Source of the DNA: Calonectria ilicicola
Taxonomy: Eukaryota; Ascomycota; Sordariomycetes; Hypocreales; Nectriaceae
Assembly: GCA_020809705.1 (NCBI GenBank)
Contig: CP085830.1
Span: 3,906,001 to 3,970,000, forward strand
Length of the DNA stretch: 64,000 nucleotides
Direction of reading: 5' to 3'
Below the pieces are notes generated by a model. That model was not told the DNA's origin and did not search any database. It saw only the letters and a program-made list of their open reading frames with translations. Every line of letters starts with the position of its first letter. The first letter of the stretch is position 1. Positions 24,653 through 36,013 of the stretch are shown piece by piece. The position numbers and the translations under genes are program-made.

Positions 24653-27444
24653 TCATCCAGCTAATGGCGCTGTCTTTGCCTGTATTTCCCGAATAGTTTC
24701 CCTCGTCCGTGCATTAGACTCGAAACTGGCTTCAATCAAGTCAACAACTTCACTAGCAGTAAAGTGAAGGCTTAATTCGCTCTCAAACCACATGTATCGA
24801 ACCTCATTGAGATTGCTCTGCAACACTTCGCTGAGGTACTTGAGTCGCAACCAATTGGGAGCAAACTGGGCCGTTTTAGGATGATCGCCTTCGCCATCTT
24901 TGGGCGAGAAAAGATCATCTAATTCAGTAGCCTTGGAAATGAGGCTGGCGATGTTGTAGGCTTCGTCCTGACCAATAGATGACATCTCAAGGACGTCAGT
25001 AATGATCTTGGTTGCAAGTGCATCGGCCAGAGACCCAACCGCTTGCGTCCAAACCGAGCCTGAGAGAATAGACTCCCATGTGACGGCCATGGTGCGGATG
25101 CGTGCTGTTCCCATTTCAATACACGCTTCAGTCTCATCCTGTTGCATTAAACTATGCGATCCGCCTAGAAAGTCACGCAAGACTGTCTTTTGGATATTCA
25201 TCTCGTTCGCGTAGCTGCGATTGGCAAAACTTTGAAGACTCTTGATATCGTTATCAAGACGAAGCATGTTGCGTGCTCGAGGGGTAAGATCGTCGCGCTG
25301 CTTCCAATTGCCTGAAAATTCAGAAAGCCTCTCAGCCAAATATTTGGTATCATTGTAGAGAAACCTGTCCAGCATTAGCAAAACTGTTTTTGTTTCATGA
25401 TGAAAAAGCACTCACATGTTTCCTCCTTCTGTAAGTGAATAATAGTAAGGGGAAATTCCTCTGAATAGAGCCAGGGCAAAGGTGGGTAAGGTAAAAAGTC
25501 CTGGCGCAGTAGCCGCTACGTGGACATACTCCCCATCCTCTCTGGTGAGTTTTGCTGCGTCTTCCAATATGGAATAGATCAACTCGAGGACTGGTTCCGG
25601 CATCGCGGATATACTATAGGTTTCTCGGAGTATCAGTTCTCGTGTCTGTTCTTGAGATTTGGTTGTCTTGGTTGCAGGAGTTGGTTTAGAAGCGGGTTCT
25701 TCTGTGGTATCCTCATCGCCCCATCCCCATGCTGCTGCACTGTCATCTTCGTCGTCGTCATTTTGCTGATTGTTGGAGCCCTCGGCCTCTTTGTTCTCAG
25801 ACGAATCCGCCGTGTCACCTTCATCATCCCAACCCCATGCATCTGCTCCATCATCCTCATCAGCCTTCGAGGCACCATTATCATCGGTGGTTTTCGTATT
25901 GGTCTTTGGCTCATCCTCATCCTTGGTTTCATCGTCCCAAGCATCGCCCCATGCATCACCCCAATCGTTGGCGTCGGCGTCGGCTGCTGCTCCCGATGTC
26001 TTGCTGAGCTCCTTGCCCTCTGATATGGATACCATCTGTTTTTCAACCCGTTCCACCTGTTTAGATTGCCCAATCCCACCCAATAACCTGGACCTAACCG
26101 TAGCCAGCGCTGTTTCTCGGCACTTCTCTAGCCATATTGATGGCGCATTGTCGACCCAGTGCGATAATTCATCGAAGCCCGCGTATCCGTTCTGCTCAAG
26201 TTTCAAGCAAAACTCTCGTGCTCGGTTAATTGTAGCTTGAAATTTATCCATATCCTTCAGCGACAAGGGCACCGCGGCATCAAGCCATTCCCCTACAAGG
26301 CGTGGGATAATATCAGCCATCATAAATTGGCCAAGTGATGGAAGCAAGTCTGGAGGAAGATGTTGGTTGAGAAAAACAATGATAGTCTCCAAATCGGAAA
26401 GCAACCCCTCGACTGACTGATCGGCTTGTCCCGATAGTTTGAGAGTCTCTCCTTGCACTTGGACACTAGGAAGAGAGGTATTCCTCGTGTTCATTCGAGG
26501 AGACACCACTGCAGCATCAACGTTGCGCCATAGCTGCTCCATGCGCTCTTCTACCTCCTTGTATGCCTTGAGACCAACTACGGCATCGGAAAGATTCATT
26601 TTCTCACCTGTGATTCGTTAGTATAGGCATGGCCTGGTGATATCGGTTATGAGACTCTACCCTCGAGATTATCGTGGATGACAACCTCCTTGGAGTCGAT
26701 GTCGATGTGCACCAACGCTTTCCATACATGATCGAATACCTCATGGACAGAAGATTTGAGCTCAAAACTTCGAATGTCCAACAACCTCATCACTCTACAT
26801 GTTTTACTGACTCCAACTGCATCGAGAGCTGCCCAAGACTCTTTGATATTGATTAGCCTTTGGTTTCTAACTTGGTTGGGAGGTAGATCAGTGAGCCCTA
26901 CTTTCAAGGAGATGTAACGAATCAATGATCCGGCGCTCCTTTTTGGCCGCCTCAACTTGGTTGAGCAGCTCTGTAACAGTTTGGACTCGTCGCAATACAC
27001 TGCGCAGCTGTTGGCTGTATTGAACTTCTCGGTTCAGGAATTCAATCTTTTGTTCAGCTTCTTCGACTGCCTCGCCTGAGCCAGCTGGGGCTTCGGATAA
27101 CCGAGTAATTTCATTTTGAATCGACTTTAGTCGGACAATGTCCTCTTGAAGAGCCTTGTGGGTTCTTGCCCATGTGCTGACATCCTCATGTGTCTCTTGC
27201 TCGACAGCGTGGAGTTCCGCCTGTAAGAGGTGTAAGAGACTTTTATGGGTGTTGCATTATCGATTGAGGGGTGGTTTACTTTGAGCTCCTTCTTCTTCTT
27301 GTCCAGGGCATCGATAGCAGGTTGTAGGTGGGTTTCGGAAACGGGAGGGAAGGGAGAGATGTCGTCTGGGAAGCGGCCGTCGACGGAGAAGGCTACGAGT
27401 GCGTCGCTAAGCTGCCGCGGGGCAGAGTCGGTGGCTGCAGCCAT
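24653..27444 (-). CDS. ZW10/Dsl1-type vesicle-tethering (and possible kinetochore) subunit
   Basis: Predicted subunit of the Dsl1/NRZ complex, which tethers COPI vesicles at the endoplasmic reticulum; animal ZW10 also acts in the kinetochore RZZ complex. Five exons: 27444-27280, 27220-26902, 26840-26661, 26607-25416 and 25364-24653. All introns are 51-61 bases and the product is 855 residues. The N-terminal third is helical and coiled-coil rich. Residues of about 432-534 are strongly acidic with three Trp clusters (near 437-448, 478-484 and 514-521), resembling the acidic lasso with which yeast Dsl1 binds coatomer. The C-terminal region (TRARNMLRLDNDIKSLQSFA and onward) is the ZW10 C-terminal helical domain. 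It is divergent from the M16 peptidase gene. The family call is strong. Whether this protein has a kinetochore role in fungi is not established, and fungi generally lack the other RZZ subunits. Confidence 0.85.
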
Positions 27445-29104
27445 GTTGGGGGACGGAGAGTATCGGTAAATGGAATTAGAGGATAGCGGTTTCTAGGATG
27501 AGTTGGAATCTGTCACGACGTCACGCCAAGAAAATGTGTTGGCTATGCTCGTAGCCGCATTGTCCGTTGTCTGCGGGCCTCGTTCTTGTTCTTACTTGGT
27601 AGGTACTTGTCGAAGCGAGGATCTGGATTTGGTCGCTGCGGGCTTGTTTGCGTTGGTACAATGAATGTGGATATGATTGCCGTCGCAATAAAAGCCGTGG
27701 CGTGGATCACAAGCTGTCAACTTTCTTGGAGCTTGGAGTAGGATGGAGCAAGGCGTTGGTACGTACCGGCGGGGTACCTCGTGCTACCCTGTCTGTTGCG
27801 TAGAGTACTTGGGTACCTTGGTCAATGCCCGAAAAAAGGGCGCGCCTCGAGTGCACCAGTGAGTGGCGGCGAGGGCCAGCTGTCTAGGCGGCCTAGCACT
27901 CTCCTAGCACTCCCTACCTGGCGGGCAGAGCGGGGGGCCAATGAAACCCAAGAGGGAGTCAGTGAATGTGTGCACGCCGCGGCTGAGAAGCCAATCAGAG
28001 GCACAGACCTCCTGCATGTTTGCATTGTTCCGGAAGGCGGATGCTTATTATTTACTAGTCCGCTGCTTGTTTGTCGAGGGCTTTTGCTGCGATCCGCTTT
28101 TGGTGTGTTGGAAGCATGACTGTGTGTGCTGTTTGTATTTGGTAGGTCAGTCAGCCAGCGGGTTGATAGCTACGGGTGTCAGTGCCGCGCTTTAGCCAGA
28201 GTACCGCAGGTCAGAGCGCCCGGGATATGCAGGGAAGGAAGGATGTGGTATCAGTCAGTAACAGTAGATGGGTGTCAGGTAGTAGCATGGCCAGCAAACA
28301 GCCAAGTACATTTGTTATAAAGCGACAAGTACCTGCCTGCCTGCAAACCAGTGTCATCGCTCATTTTTCATCTTCCTTTCTCACTTCCTCTTACCAACAC
28401 AGCTCAAAAGAAAGAGAGGAAGAAAAAAAAGAAAGGATCCGGGCCATCGCCTCATCTTACTGTCTGTTCTGCCTATTTGCCTCCAGCGGCGGCGATCCTT
28501 TCACCCGGAGTGTGATCGCTGACGTACTGCTACCTTCCCTCCTTCAAGTGCAGACACAAGCCGATCATAAAAAACTCAGACGCTGGTGGTAGTGTTGCTT
28601 CAGAGCTTTGTATTTGCGAACTCCCTTTTTTGTGGTGCGCTTGCTGCAGGGTGCCTGAGCAATTCCCAACAGCCTCTCGCTGACTTGTGCCTGCGTCTGT
28701 GGCGGCGCTGTGGATAGCGGGGTAATTTTTCAAGTCCTGCCTGGTTGTTCCCATTGATTGGCGCCTTTCCCACACTCTCAAGCATCCACGCTCGGAAAAT
28801 AGGTGAGTGAGGCTGCCAGTTTTCTTGCTGACCGCATGCGCGCGCTCCTGTTGCCTGGAACGCGAGGTGCGCCTTGCTGTTGTTTAAATCGCTCCTTGTT
28901 CGCATGTTGTTTTGCTTTGTTTTCTGCCATGGCTGTGCTCCCTGCTGTGTCTGGGTGTCACCATCTGCTGAGAGAATATACACTACCCCGCCCCCGCCAG
29001 CTTTGTTCTTGGGTCGCGCCCAGCTTTGATGAATGAGTTCAGATGCTGTTGGGACCGACTTGTTCGAGCTGTTGACCCAATTCGAATGAGTGCTCTTTTG
29101 CGCA
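27445..29104. promoter_or_regulatory. Divergent intergenic region between ZW10 and the M16 peptidase
   Basis: The region separates two outward-facing genes and should hold both promoters and part of the M16 leader. A GTGAGT donor-like site lies near 28802, and several short frames with ATG starts occur, for example at 29087. I see no separate gene. Exact start sites cannot be placed from sequence. Confidence 0.5.
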
Positions 29105-29238
29105 ATGCCTTCCCTCTCATCTCGCTCTTTCCTCCAGCATGCTCTGGCAGTGGTAGTTGCCCTGCTGAGCATCCTGGCCTATCTTATTGTCCTAAAAGAA
29201 GGGATCGGCTTGAAGTCTCTCCCAGTCCCCGGTCTCAA
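29105..29238 (+). other. Possible alternative 5' coding exon of the M16 gene
   Basis: ATG at 29105 opens a frame starting MPSLSSRSFLQHALAVVVAL, with one strongly hydrophobic stretch of about 20 residues. If the GTTAGT donor at 29239 joins the acceptor at 29518-29519 (branch point CTAAC about 15 bases before it), the frame continues without a stop into the M16 ATG and adds 57 residues. The 281-base intron would be longer than its neighbours. The same ATG could instead start a short upstream frame. This is inference from frame and consensus only. Confidence 0.35.
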
Positions 29239-29556
29239 GTTAGTTGCTGTTTGCTCTTTTTATCATACAAAAGGCTGTCCTCTGAAGATCATTTGAAGTA
29301 TCAGTGTGTTTTCGCTCCTCCACCTGTTTCGTCCTTATCCACTTCTGTCTGCTCTATTACCCTCATCGATATGGCTTCTTGGGATGCCAAGCCCCGGTCT
29401 TAGAGAGACCGCCGACTTTACCTGATCTTTCTTTGCCTCATAACCTGCGTTTTTATTGTCAATGTTTGGCTTCGGGGGCCAGCCAGCTCGCCCATCACAA
29501 GCACTAACCTCTATCCCAGGTCTCTGTGGAAACCAAACGAGCTCCGGGAATCCACC

Positions 29557-32500
29557 ATGTCTTCACAAACCGCCAAGTCGGGGTTTCGCAAGATTCAGAG
29601 TTTTAAAACCGACTATGCACCATGCAACATTTCTCAATATGTTTCCGAGCGCAGTGGCATGCAGGTTGTTGTTGCCGATCGCAAGGGCCCCAAGGTCAAT
29701 GGCTACTTCACCCTAGCCACTGAGATCTTTGACGACTCTGGAGCTCCCCATACTTTGGAGCATCTCATCTTCATGGGATCCAAGAGCTACCAATATAAGG
29801 GTCTTCTTGATAAACTGTCCTCTCGGGCATACTCCAATACCAATGCCTGGACAGCAACAGACCATACTGCATACACCTTGGAGACTGCTGGCTGGGATGG
29901 TTTTGCACAGATCCTGCCTGTCTACCTTGAGCACGTTATTCTGCCTACAATCACTGATGAGGGCATAGTAACCGAGGTTTGGCACATCGACGGCGAAGGT
30001 AACGATGCTGGTGTTGTCTACTCCGAGATGCAGGCCGTTCAATTCCGCAGCCCCGAAATCATGGACCTCAAGGCTCGTCGTCTTTTGTACCCCGAGAATG
30101 TTGGTTTCCGATATGAAACAGGTGGTATGACAGAAGCACTTCGTGTCTTGACCCCCGAGCGCATCCGTCAGTTTCATCGAGACATGTACCAACCCCGAAA
30201 TCTCTGCCTGGTCATCGTCGGTGAGACGAACGAGGAAAACTTGCTTCAGATCCTCGATGAATTCGAAGAGTCTATCAAGGATGACATTCCCTCCCTTGAT
30301 ACACCTTTTAAGCGGTAACTATTAAAGCATTCCTGCACTTGTATTCTTGCTGATCTTACGGGATAGACCATGGATCGATTCCGCTCAACCCCCCGCTCTT
30401 ACCGAGTCAACCATTGTCACCGCAGAATTTCCAGAAGATGACGAGACTGTTGGCGAAATTCTTGTTGGCTTCTTCGGTCCCAACTGCATCAACACTACCG
30501 ACTCTTCTGCTCTTAACGTTCTCCTTACATATCTCTGTGGCTCTTCTGTCTCCATCCTGGAAAATGTCATGGTCGAACGTGAGGAACTTGCAAGTTCTGT
30601 TAGCTATTGGTGGGACTCACGCCCCAATTCCGTCATTTGGCTGCAGCCCACCGGCGTAGCTACTGAGAAGCTTGAATTTGTCGAGAAGCGTCTCTTTGAA
30701 CTCCTCAAGGACGTGGCATCAAAGCCTCTTGATATGGACTACATGAGAGAGTGCATTCGTCGTGAAAGACGCCAGGTCAAGTATCACGCCGAGACCTCTG
30801 AGTCCTTCTATGCTACCAACATCATTACAGACTATCTTTTCGGAAAGCGCGATGGCTCGACACTTAAGGATTTGCAGAATTTGGATGAGTATGATGCTTT
30901 GGAGAAGTGGACAGACAACCAATGGCGCGATTTCTTGAGCAAGTGGATCGCCCACGCTCACCACGTCTCGATTCTCGGCAAGCCCTCCCATGAGATGGCT
31001 TCGAAGATGAAGAAGGATGAAGAGGCTCGCATCGCTAAGCGAAAGGAAGAACTTGGCGCCGAGGGCCTCGCAAAGCTTGGAAAACGTCTCGAGGAGGCCA
31101 AGAAGAAGAATGACGAGCCCATTCCCGCCTCTCTCATTGACCGTTGGGCCGTCCCCGGTACAGATTCAATTCATTTCATCGAGTCTGACACCGCACGAGC
31201 TGGACGAGCTCGTACTGTTGGATTGGGCGCTGGAAAGGCACAGAAACTCATTGACGCTGCACCTTCAGGCAAACTGCCCCTGTTCATTCAGTTTGAAGAT
31301 GTTCCCACGAATTTCGTGCACATCACAATCCACATTGGCACCTCCCAGGTTCCAAATGAGTTCAAACCTCTGATGCCTATCTTCAGTGACAACTTTTTCA
31401 ACACGCATATTATGCGTAATGGAGAGAGAGTTGGCTTCGAACAGGTCGTTATGGAGCTTGAAAGGGACACTATTAGCTATTCCTTGAGCTCGGCTCGATC
31501 TCTGGGTGACGCAGACGGCATCATGATCCAATTCCAAGTCGAGCCTGAGAAGTACGCGGCAGCCGTTGAGTGGATTAGAACCATGATGTTCGATTCCATT
31601 TTTGACCCCCAACGCCTCAAGGCCGGTGTTAACAAGGCGCTTGCCGATATTCCTGAGGGTAAGCGTGATGGCCGAGGCATGGCTAGCGAAGTCGATGTGG
31701 CTCTCCACATGGAGAAGTCAACATTGTCTGTTGCTAAGCGTGTTCTTGTCCGTGCTGTCTACCTCAAGCGCCTCAAGAAGCTTTTGGAAAAGGAACCCGA
31801 AAAGGTTGTGTCTTGGTTCAATACCGTCCGCAAGTCTCTTTTCACTTTCCAGAACCTGCGTTTCCTTGTCACCGCCAACCTAGACACTCTTCCCGAGCCA
31901 ATTACGACTTGGGATGCTCTGTCTAAGTCTCTCATTGCTGAGGAGGAAATGGTTCAAATCCCCAAGCCTGTCAGCCTGCTGAACTCTGAGGGACGAAACC
32001 CTGGATCCGTGGGTGCTGTCATCATTCCCATGACCACTCTTGATAGCTCGTACTCGGTGTCTTCTGCCAAGGGTTTGGAATCATACTCTGACCCACGTCT
32101 AGCAGCTATTATGGTTGCCATCGGATATCTTGAAGCTCCCGAGGGTCCCCTCTGGAATGCGGTCCGCGGTGCAGGCTATGCCTACGGATCGTATTTCTCA
32201 CGCGATATCAACTCTGGTATCCTTTCATACCGCGTGTACAGATCCCCCGATGCATTCAAAGCCATTTCAGCCTCCGTCGATGCTATCCGAAAGATTGCGG
32301 AGGGTGAAGTAGAGATTGATCGACACCTTCTTGAGGGTACGATAAGCCAGATCGTTGTCATGTTTGCTGATGAGCAGTCAACAATGCCCAGTGCCGCGCA
32401 GCAAAACTTTGTGCAGGGCGTTGTTCGCGGTCTGCCCAAGGATTGGGACAAGGAGGTGTTGCGCCGAGTACGTGCCGTTACCATCGATGAGATGCGCGCA

Positions 32501-32857
32501 GCCATGCGAGAAATGATTTTGCCATGCTTTGAACCTGGCAAGAGCAACATTGTTGTCACCTGCGCGACTTTGATGAAGGATGTAAGTTGCTCTCTGAATG
32601 AATTTTCCTTTTCACTTTTTAGCATATGATTGTTTGTCCCACTGCGTTTGTATACGATAGCTAATTCATCCTAGGGTATGGAAACTGCCTTCAAGGGAAT
32701 GGGATACAAAGTTGAGAGCCACGAACTCAGCTATTTCCATGACGATTATGGCCTGAAGAACGATGGCGATGAAGAAGATGAGGATGATGAAGAGGATGAC
32801 GAGTTGGCTGGATCCGAAGGATCCTACGACTCTGAGGATTATTCGGAGGAGGATTAG
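29557..32857 (+). CDS. M16 family zinc metallopeptidase (fungal YOL098C/SDD3-like)
   Basis: Predicted pitrilysin-type peptidase. Three exons: 29557-30314, 30367-32581 and 32675-32857. The introns are 52 and 93 bases and the product is 1051 residues. The inverted zinc motif HTLEH is at residues 65-69, and the downstream zinc-ligand Glu is expected in the VVYSEMQ region. The N-terminal sequence (GFRKIQSFKTDYAPCNISQY) and overall length match the large cytosolic M16 proteins of fungi. The last exon encodes a very acidic tail rich in Asp, Glu and Ser. The ATG at 29557 has a strong context (CCACC before it). An acceptor with a CTAAC branch point lies at 29519, only 37 bases upstream, so the leader is spliced; one possible donor would add an N-terminal membrane segment (see the finding at 29105). 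Physiological substrate unknown. Confidence 0.92.
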
Positions 32858-33258
32858 ACGGACTGTGTTCGCTCACGAATGTTATACCTCTTGCTAGAAA
32901 AGGGAACTAAAAGAGGGGAGCAATGTACAAGTTTATAGAGACAAACCGAGCAAACTAGGCACTGCGAGGTTGACGCCGCTCCAAGCATTCACATGACAGA
33001 ATCCGGTAGCAATGCCGGCCCATGGCGCGAATAAAATGAAAAACAACATCTTTCTATTGTACAAACGTGCCTGGGATCTGTGATGACATCTAGGCAAAGC
33101 TTTTAGCCCGAGTCTAACCATTTGGCCTCAGGACCATAACTCTCTTCTAAACCTCTACTACTTGTGACTTCCTTTCCTATATTTTCTTCTTAAATACTAA
33201 GGCGCGATCTTTGGTAGGGCAATGCTACATATCCTGTCAATGGGGGGGAAAGAGCAGT
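32858..33258. other. Convergent 3' region of the M16 and Ste24 genes
   Basis: The two genes end facing each other here. The 400 bases contain no supported frame and should be the two 3' untranslated regions. I see no clear terminator beyond AT-rich stretches. Confidence 0.6.
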
Positions 33259-34862
33259 TCAAAGTTCGTCACGGCCACTGGCCTTGGCGACACCCTCCTT
33301 GTCAGCCTGAGCAGACTTGTCAGTGACACCCTCAGTGACACCCTCGGTGCCCTTCCAACCAAGAGCCTTGAGGCGCTCGCTAAGGTGGGGGTGGGAGAAG
33401 TGGTAGCTGGCATACATCCAGTCGGCATCCATGCTGCTAAGGTTCTGGATCTGGAGCTTGAGGAGAGAGCGGGCGAGCTGCTCAGGGTAGCCGAGACCCT
33501 TGGCGAAGTGGTCGGCCTCGAACTCAAACTTGCGGGTAAGGATGTTCATGAAGAATTTGACGAGAACGTCGGTGGGGGACAGGACATCAGAGAACAGGAT
33601 GAAGCCAATGATGATGGGGTGCTGCTTGAGGAAACCAAAGGCCGAGTACAGAGAGTTGTTGTTGATGAAGACAGAGAACAGAGTAAAGATGTAGAACAAG
33701 TGAGCCTATCATAATTAATTAGTCTGGCGGGAGAGTGAGGCGAGAGATATGCTTGGGATTTACCTGAGAGATACCAAAGAGGCTGGTTGTGTGGCCAAGC
33801 TTCCAGTGTCCAAGCTCGTGACCAAGGACAGCAATGACTTCTTCGCTTTCGCTCTTCTCAATCAAAGTATCATAGATGACAATGTGCTTCTTCCAGGGGA
33901 GACCAAAGAAATAGGCGTTGGAGTGGGCGCTGCGCTTGCTTCCGTCAATGACATAGAGCTCGTGGAGAGGGAACTTGAGGCTGGCGGCGAGAGCCTCGAC
34001 TCCAGTCTTGAGCTCACCGTCCTCGAGAGGAGACAGCTTGTTGAACAAGGGCAGGATAGCAATGGGGTAGATGGTGATCATGAAGACTTGGAGACCGGCA
34101 GCGAAAGCCCAGAGGTAGAAGAAGAACTGGTTGCCCGTCTTCTGGATGATCTTGAGGAAACCCGCAAGGACGGGAGGGGCGAGCACACAGGTCAGGAGCT
34201 GGGACTTGATGAGATCCGAGATGAACAGTGATGGGGTCTGCTTGTTGAAGCCAAACTTTTCCTCGAGGACAAACGTGTTGTAGATGGACGAAGGCAAGTT
34301 CATGACCTTGGTGAGCATCATGAAGGCCAGAACGAAGACAATTGAGTGGCTGATTTCACCAGTGAAGCGTTCGGGAGCATAGCTGAGCAGGAGATCACCA
34401 GTCCAGGACCAGAGCTTGGGGAGAACGTCGAAGTGGATGAATGCGAGGTTTTGGATCTGGCCCAAGAGGCCATCAATGATGCTGAACTGAGCTTTGGCTC
34501 GACCGTAGGCTTGCGACTTGTCAAAGACTTCCTGGGAGACTTCCTTGGAGAGGACGGCGGGGGGACTGGGTTTCTGGAGGACACGGTACTGGCGGAGAGT
34601 GAGGAAAGTTTCGAAGAGGTATTGGCCGACGGAAAAGCCCATGATCATGCGCTTCCAGGGGAAGAGCGGGCGATCGAGGAAGCGCGCGAGGCGCTGTACA
34701 TGGTCAAGTTAGTTGGTGGACATTTCCAATTCGAGGCGGGTGGGGGGTGTGCGTGTGTGTGAGAGAGAGAGAGAGAGGGTGGGCATCTTTGCAAAAAGCA
34801 AATGGAGAGAACGACGCAATGCGGCAGCGAAACAAAAAGCGGCGTACCTGAAGAAAGTCCAT
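33259..34862 (-). CDS. STE24: CAAX prenyl protease Ste24 (M48 zinc metallopeptidase)
   Basis: Multipass endoplasmic reticulum and inner nuclear membrane enzyme. It cleaves the CAAX tail of prenylated proteins and, in fungi, processes a-factor-type pheromone precursors. Three exons: 34862-34848 (five codons, MDFLQ), 34693-33764 and 33705-33259. The product is 463 residues, close to the family's usual length. The zinc site HELGH is present in VLGHELGHWKLGH near the end of exon 2. Typical Ste24 segments flank it (YAPERFTGEISHS, AHSNAYFFGLPWKKHIVIYD, EFEADHFAKGLGYPEQL). Intron 1 is 154 bases and contains a GA microsatellite. The protein ends in RDEL, which resembles the HDEL/KDEL retrieval signal. 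It is transcribed in the same direction as taxilin, with 1.15 kb between them. Confidence 0.96.
34749..34778. repeat. GT/GA microsatellite inside Ste24 intron 1
   Basis: On the plus strand a short GT run passes into a GA run. On the coding strand it reads as CT then CA and lies between donor and acceptor of the first intron. Confidence 0.9.
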
Positions 34863-36013
34863 GGCTGCGGATTGCGAGGACACCGTGGACTGTGATGGTG
34901 TTTGGGCTGGGTTGAAGGAGCGAAGCTGCACCGCCGCTCAATTAGAGTGGGATGGACAGCTAAGGTATCCGCACCTGGATGGTGCTAGCCCGCCAAGTAA
35001 GTTAGGTACAGGTGGCCCTAAATCGAGACGCGCCGGCCTGTCAGCGGGACGTGTTTCGCTCTCGGTGTGGGGATTACCCGATGTGCCGATGCACCTCATC
35101 AGAATGGGTAAGCTGGGGTAATACGTAACCCGTGGTGGCCCCCTAGGGAGGGAGAATGTCATTGTCGCATTAGTACACCATTTTCCTCTCCTTCTTTTCC
35201 TTGGTCCGAAATGTATTCCGCCATTCACGATGATCATCTCCAAACCCAAGAGGTAAGCAGGATTACATGGCATCACTAATACAGCATACAGAGAGCACCT
35301 TTTCCAACTTGTTGCTTTTGCGGGGCTTTGTCATGAAACAACGCCTTGATAGCATGCATAGCTGATTATGCTCTGGTCCCGAGAGCCCCGGTTTGCCGAG
35401 CAGCTCTGTATGTCTGGAGAGGTTGTTTGTGTAAAAGGTTATAAAGGTGTGATGACCTCGTTTTCTTTTTTACGTTTTTTGAATTCCAAGGGCAGAAGAT
35501 CAGCATGTGCGGAACCAACCGCCAAGGATATATGCGTCTTGGGCCTCGCCTCAACTAACCGACGCACATCCATGTGCATATCATGGCGTGATAGGGAAGT
35601 CGGATCAGTACCGTTCTAATACCTGATTTGGAGCCTCGTGTTTGCATTATACTTCAAAGTGCACAAGAGGGCCGTCCTTCTGGAGTGGGATATGACCACC
35701 AACATGGCGACGCATTAACAGAGCAGATAGCTACGGCTTTACATCTTACACGTAACAGGACATAAGACCGCCCCCAGCGCAATACACCCAGGCCCGAACA
35801 CTGGCCAGCTAGCTACTCGGAGAAGTTGTCATCCGGGGTTTGCAGGGCATCGCCCAACACGTCTTTAAAGAGCTGGTTAAATTGCTCCCGTGTCACGCTA
35901 GACGAGGTCTGACTGCGATTCCACCCATAGATTGGCTGATGCGACGGGAACACCATTGCCGCGAATTGGTCCACCTCCGCCTTCAACGCCCGGGCTTTGC
36001 TCCCAAAGGCCTC
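34863..36013. other. Spacer between taxilin 3' end and Ste24 start
   Basis: It must contain the Ste24 promoter and the taxilin 3' region. I see no supported gene; frames of 60-118 codons here are unremarkable. Confidence 0.5.

Noticed and set aside
33211..34762. Plus-strand frames of 138-167 codons
   Set aside because: Antisense of Ste24, whose exons are certain.
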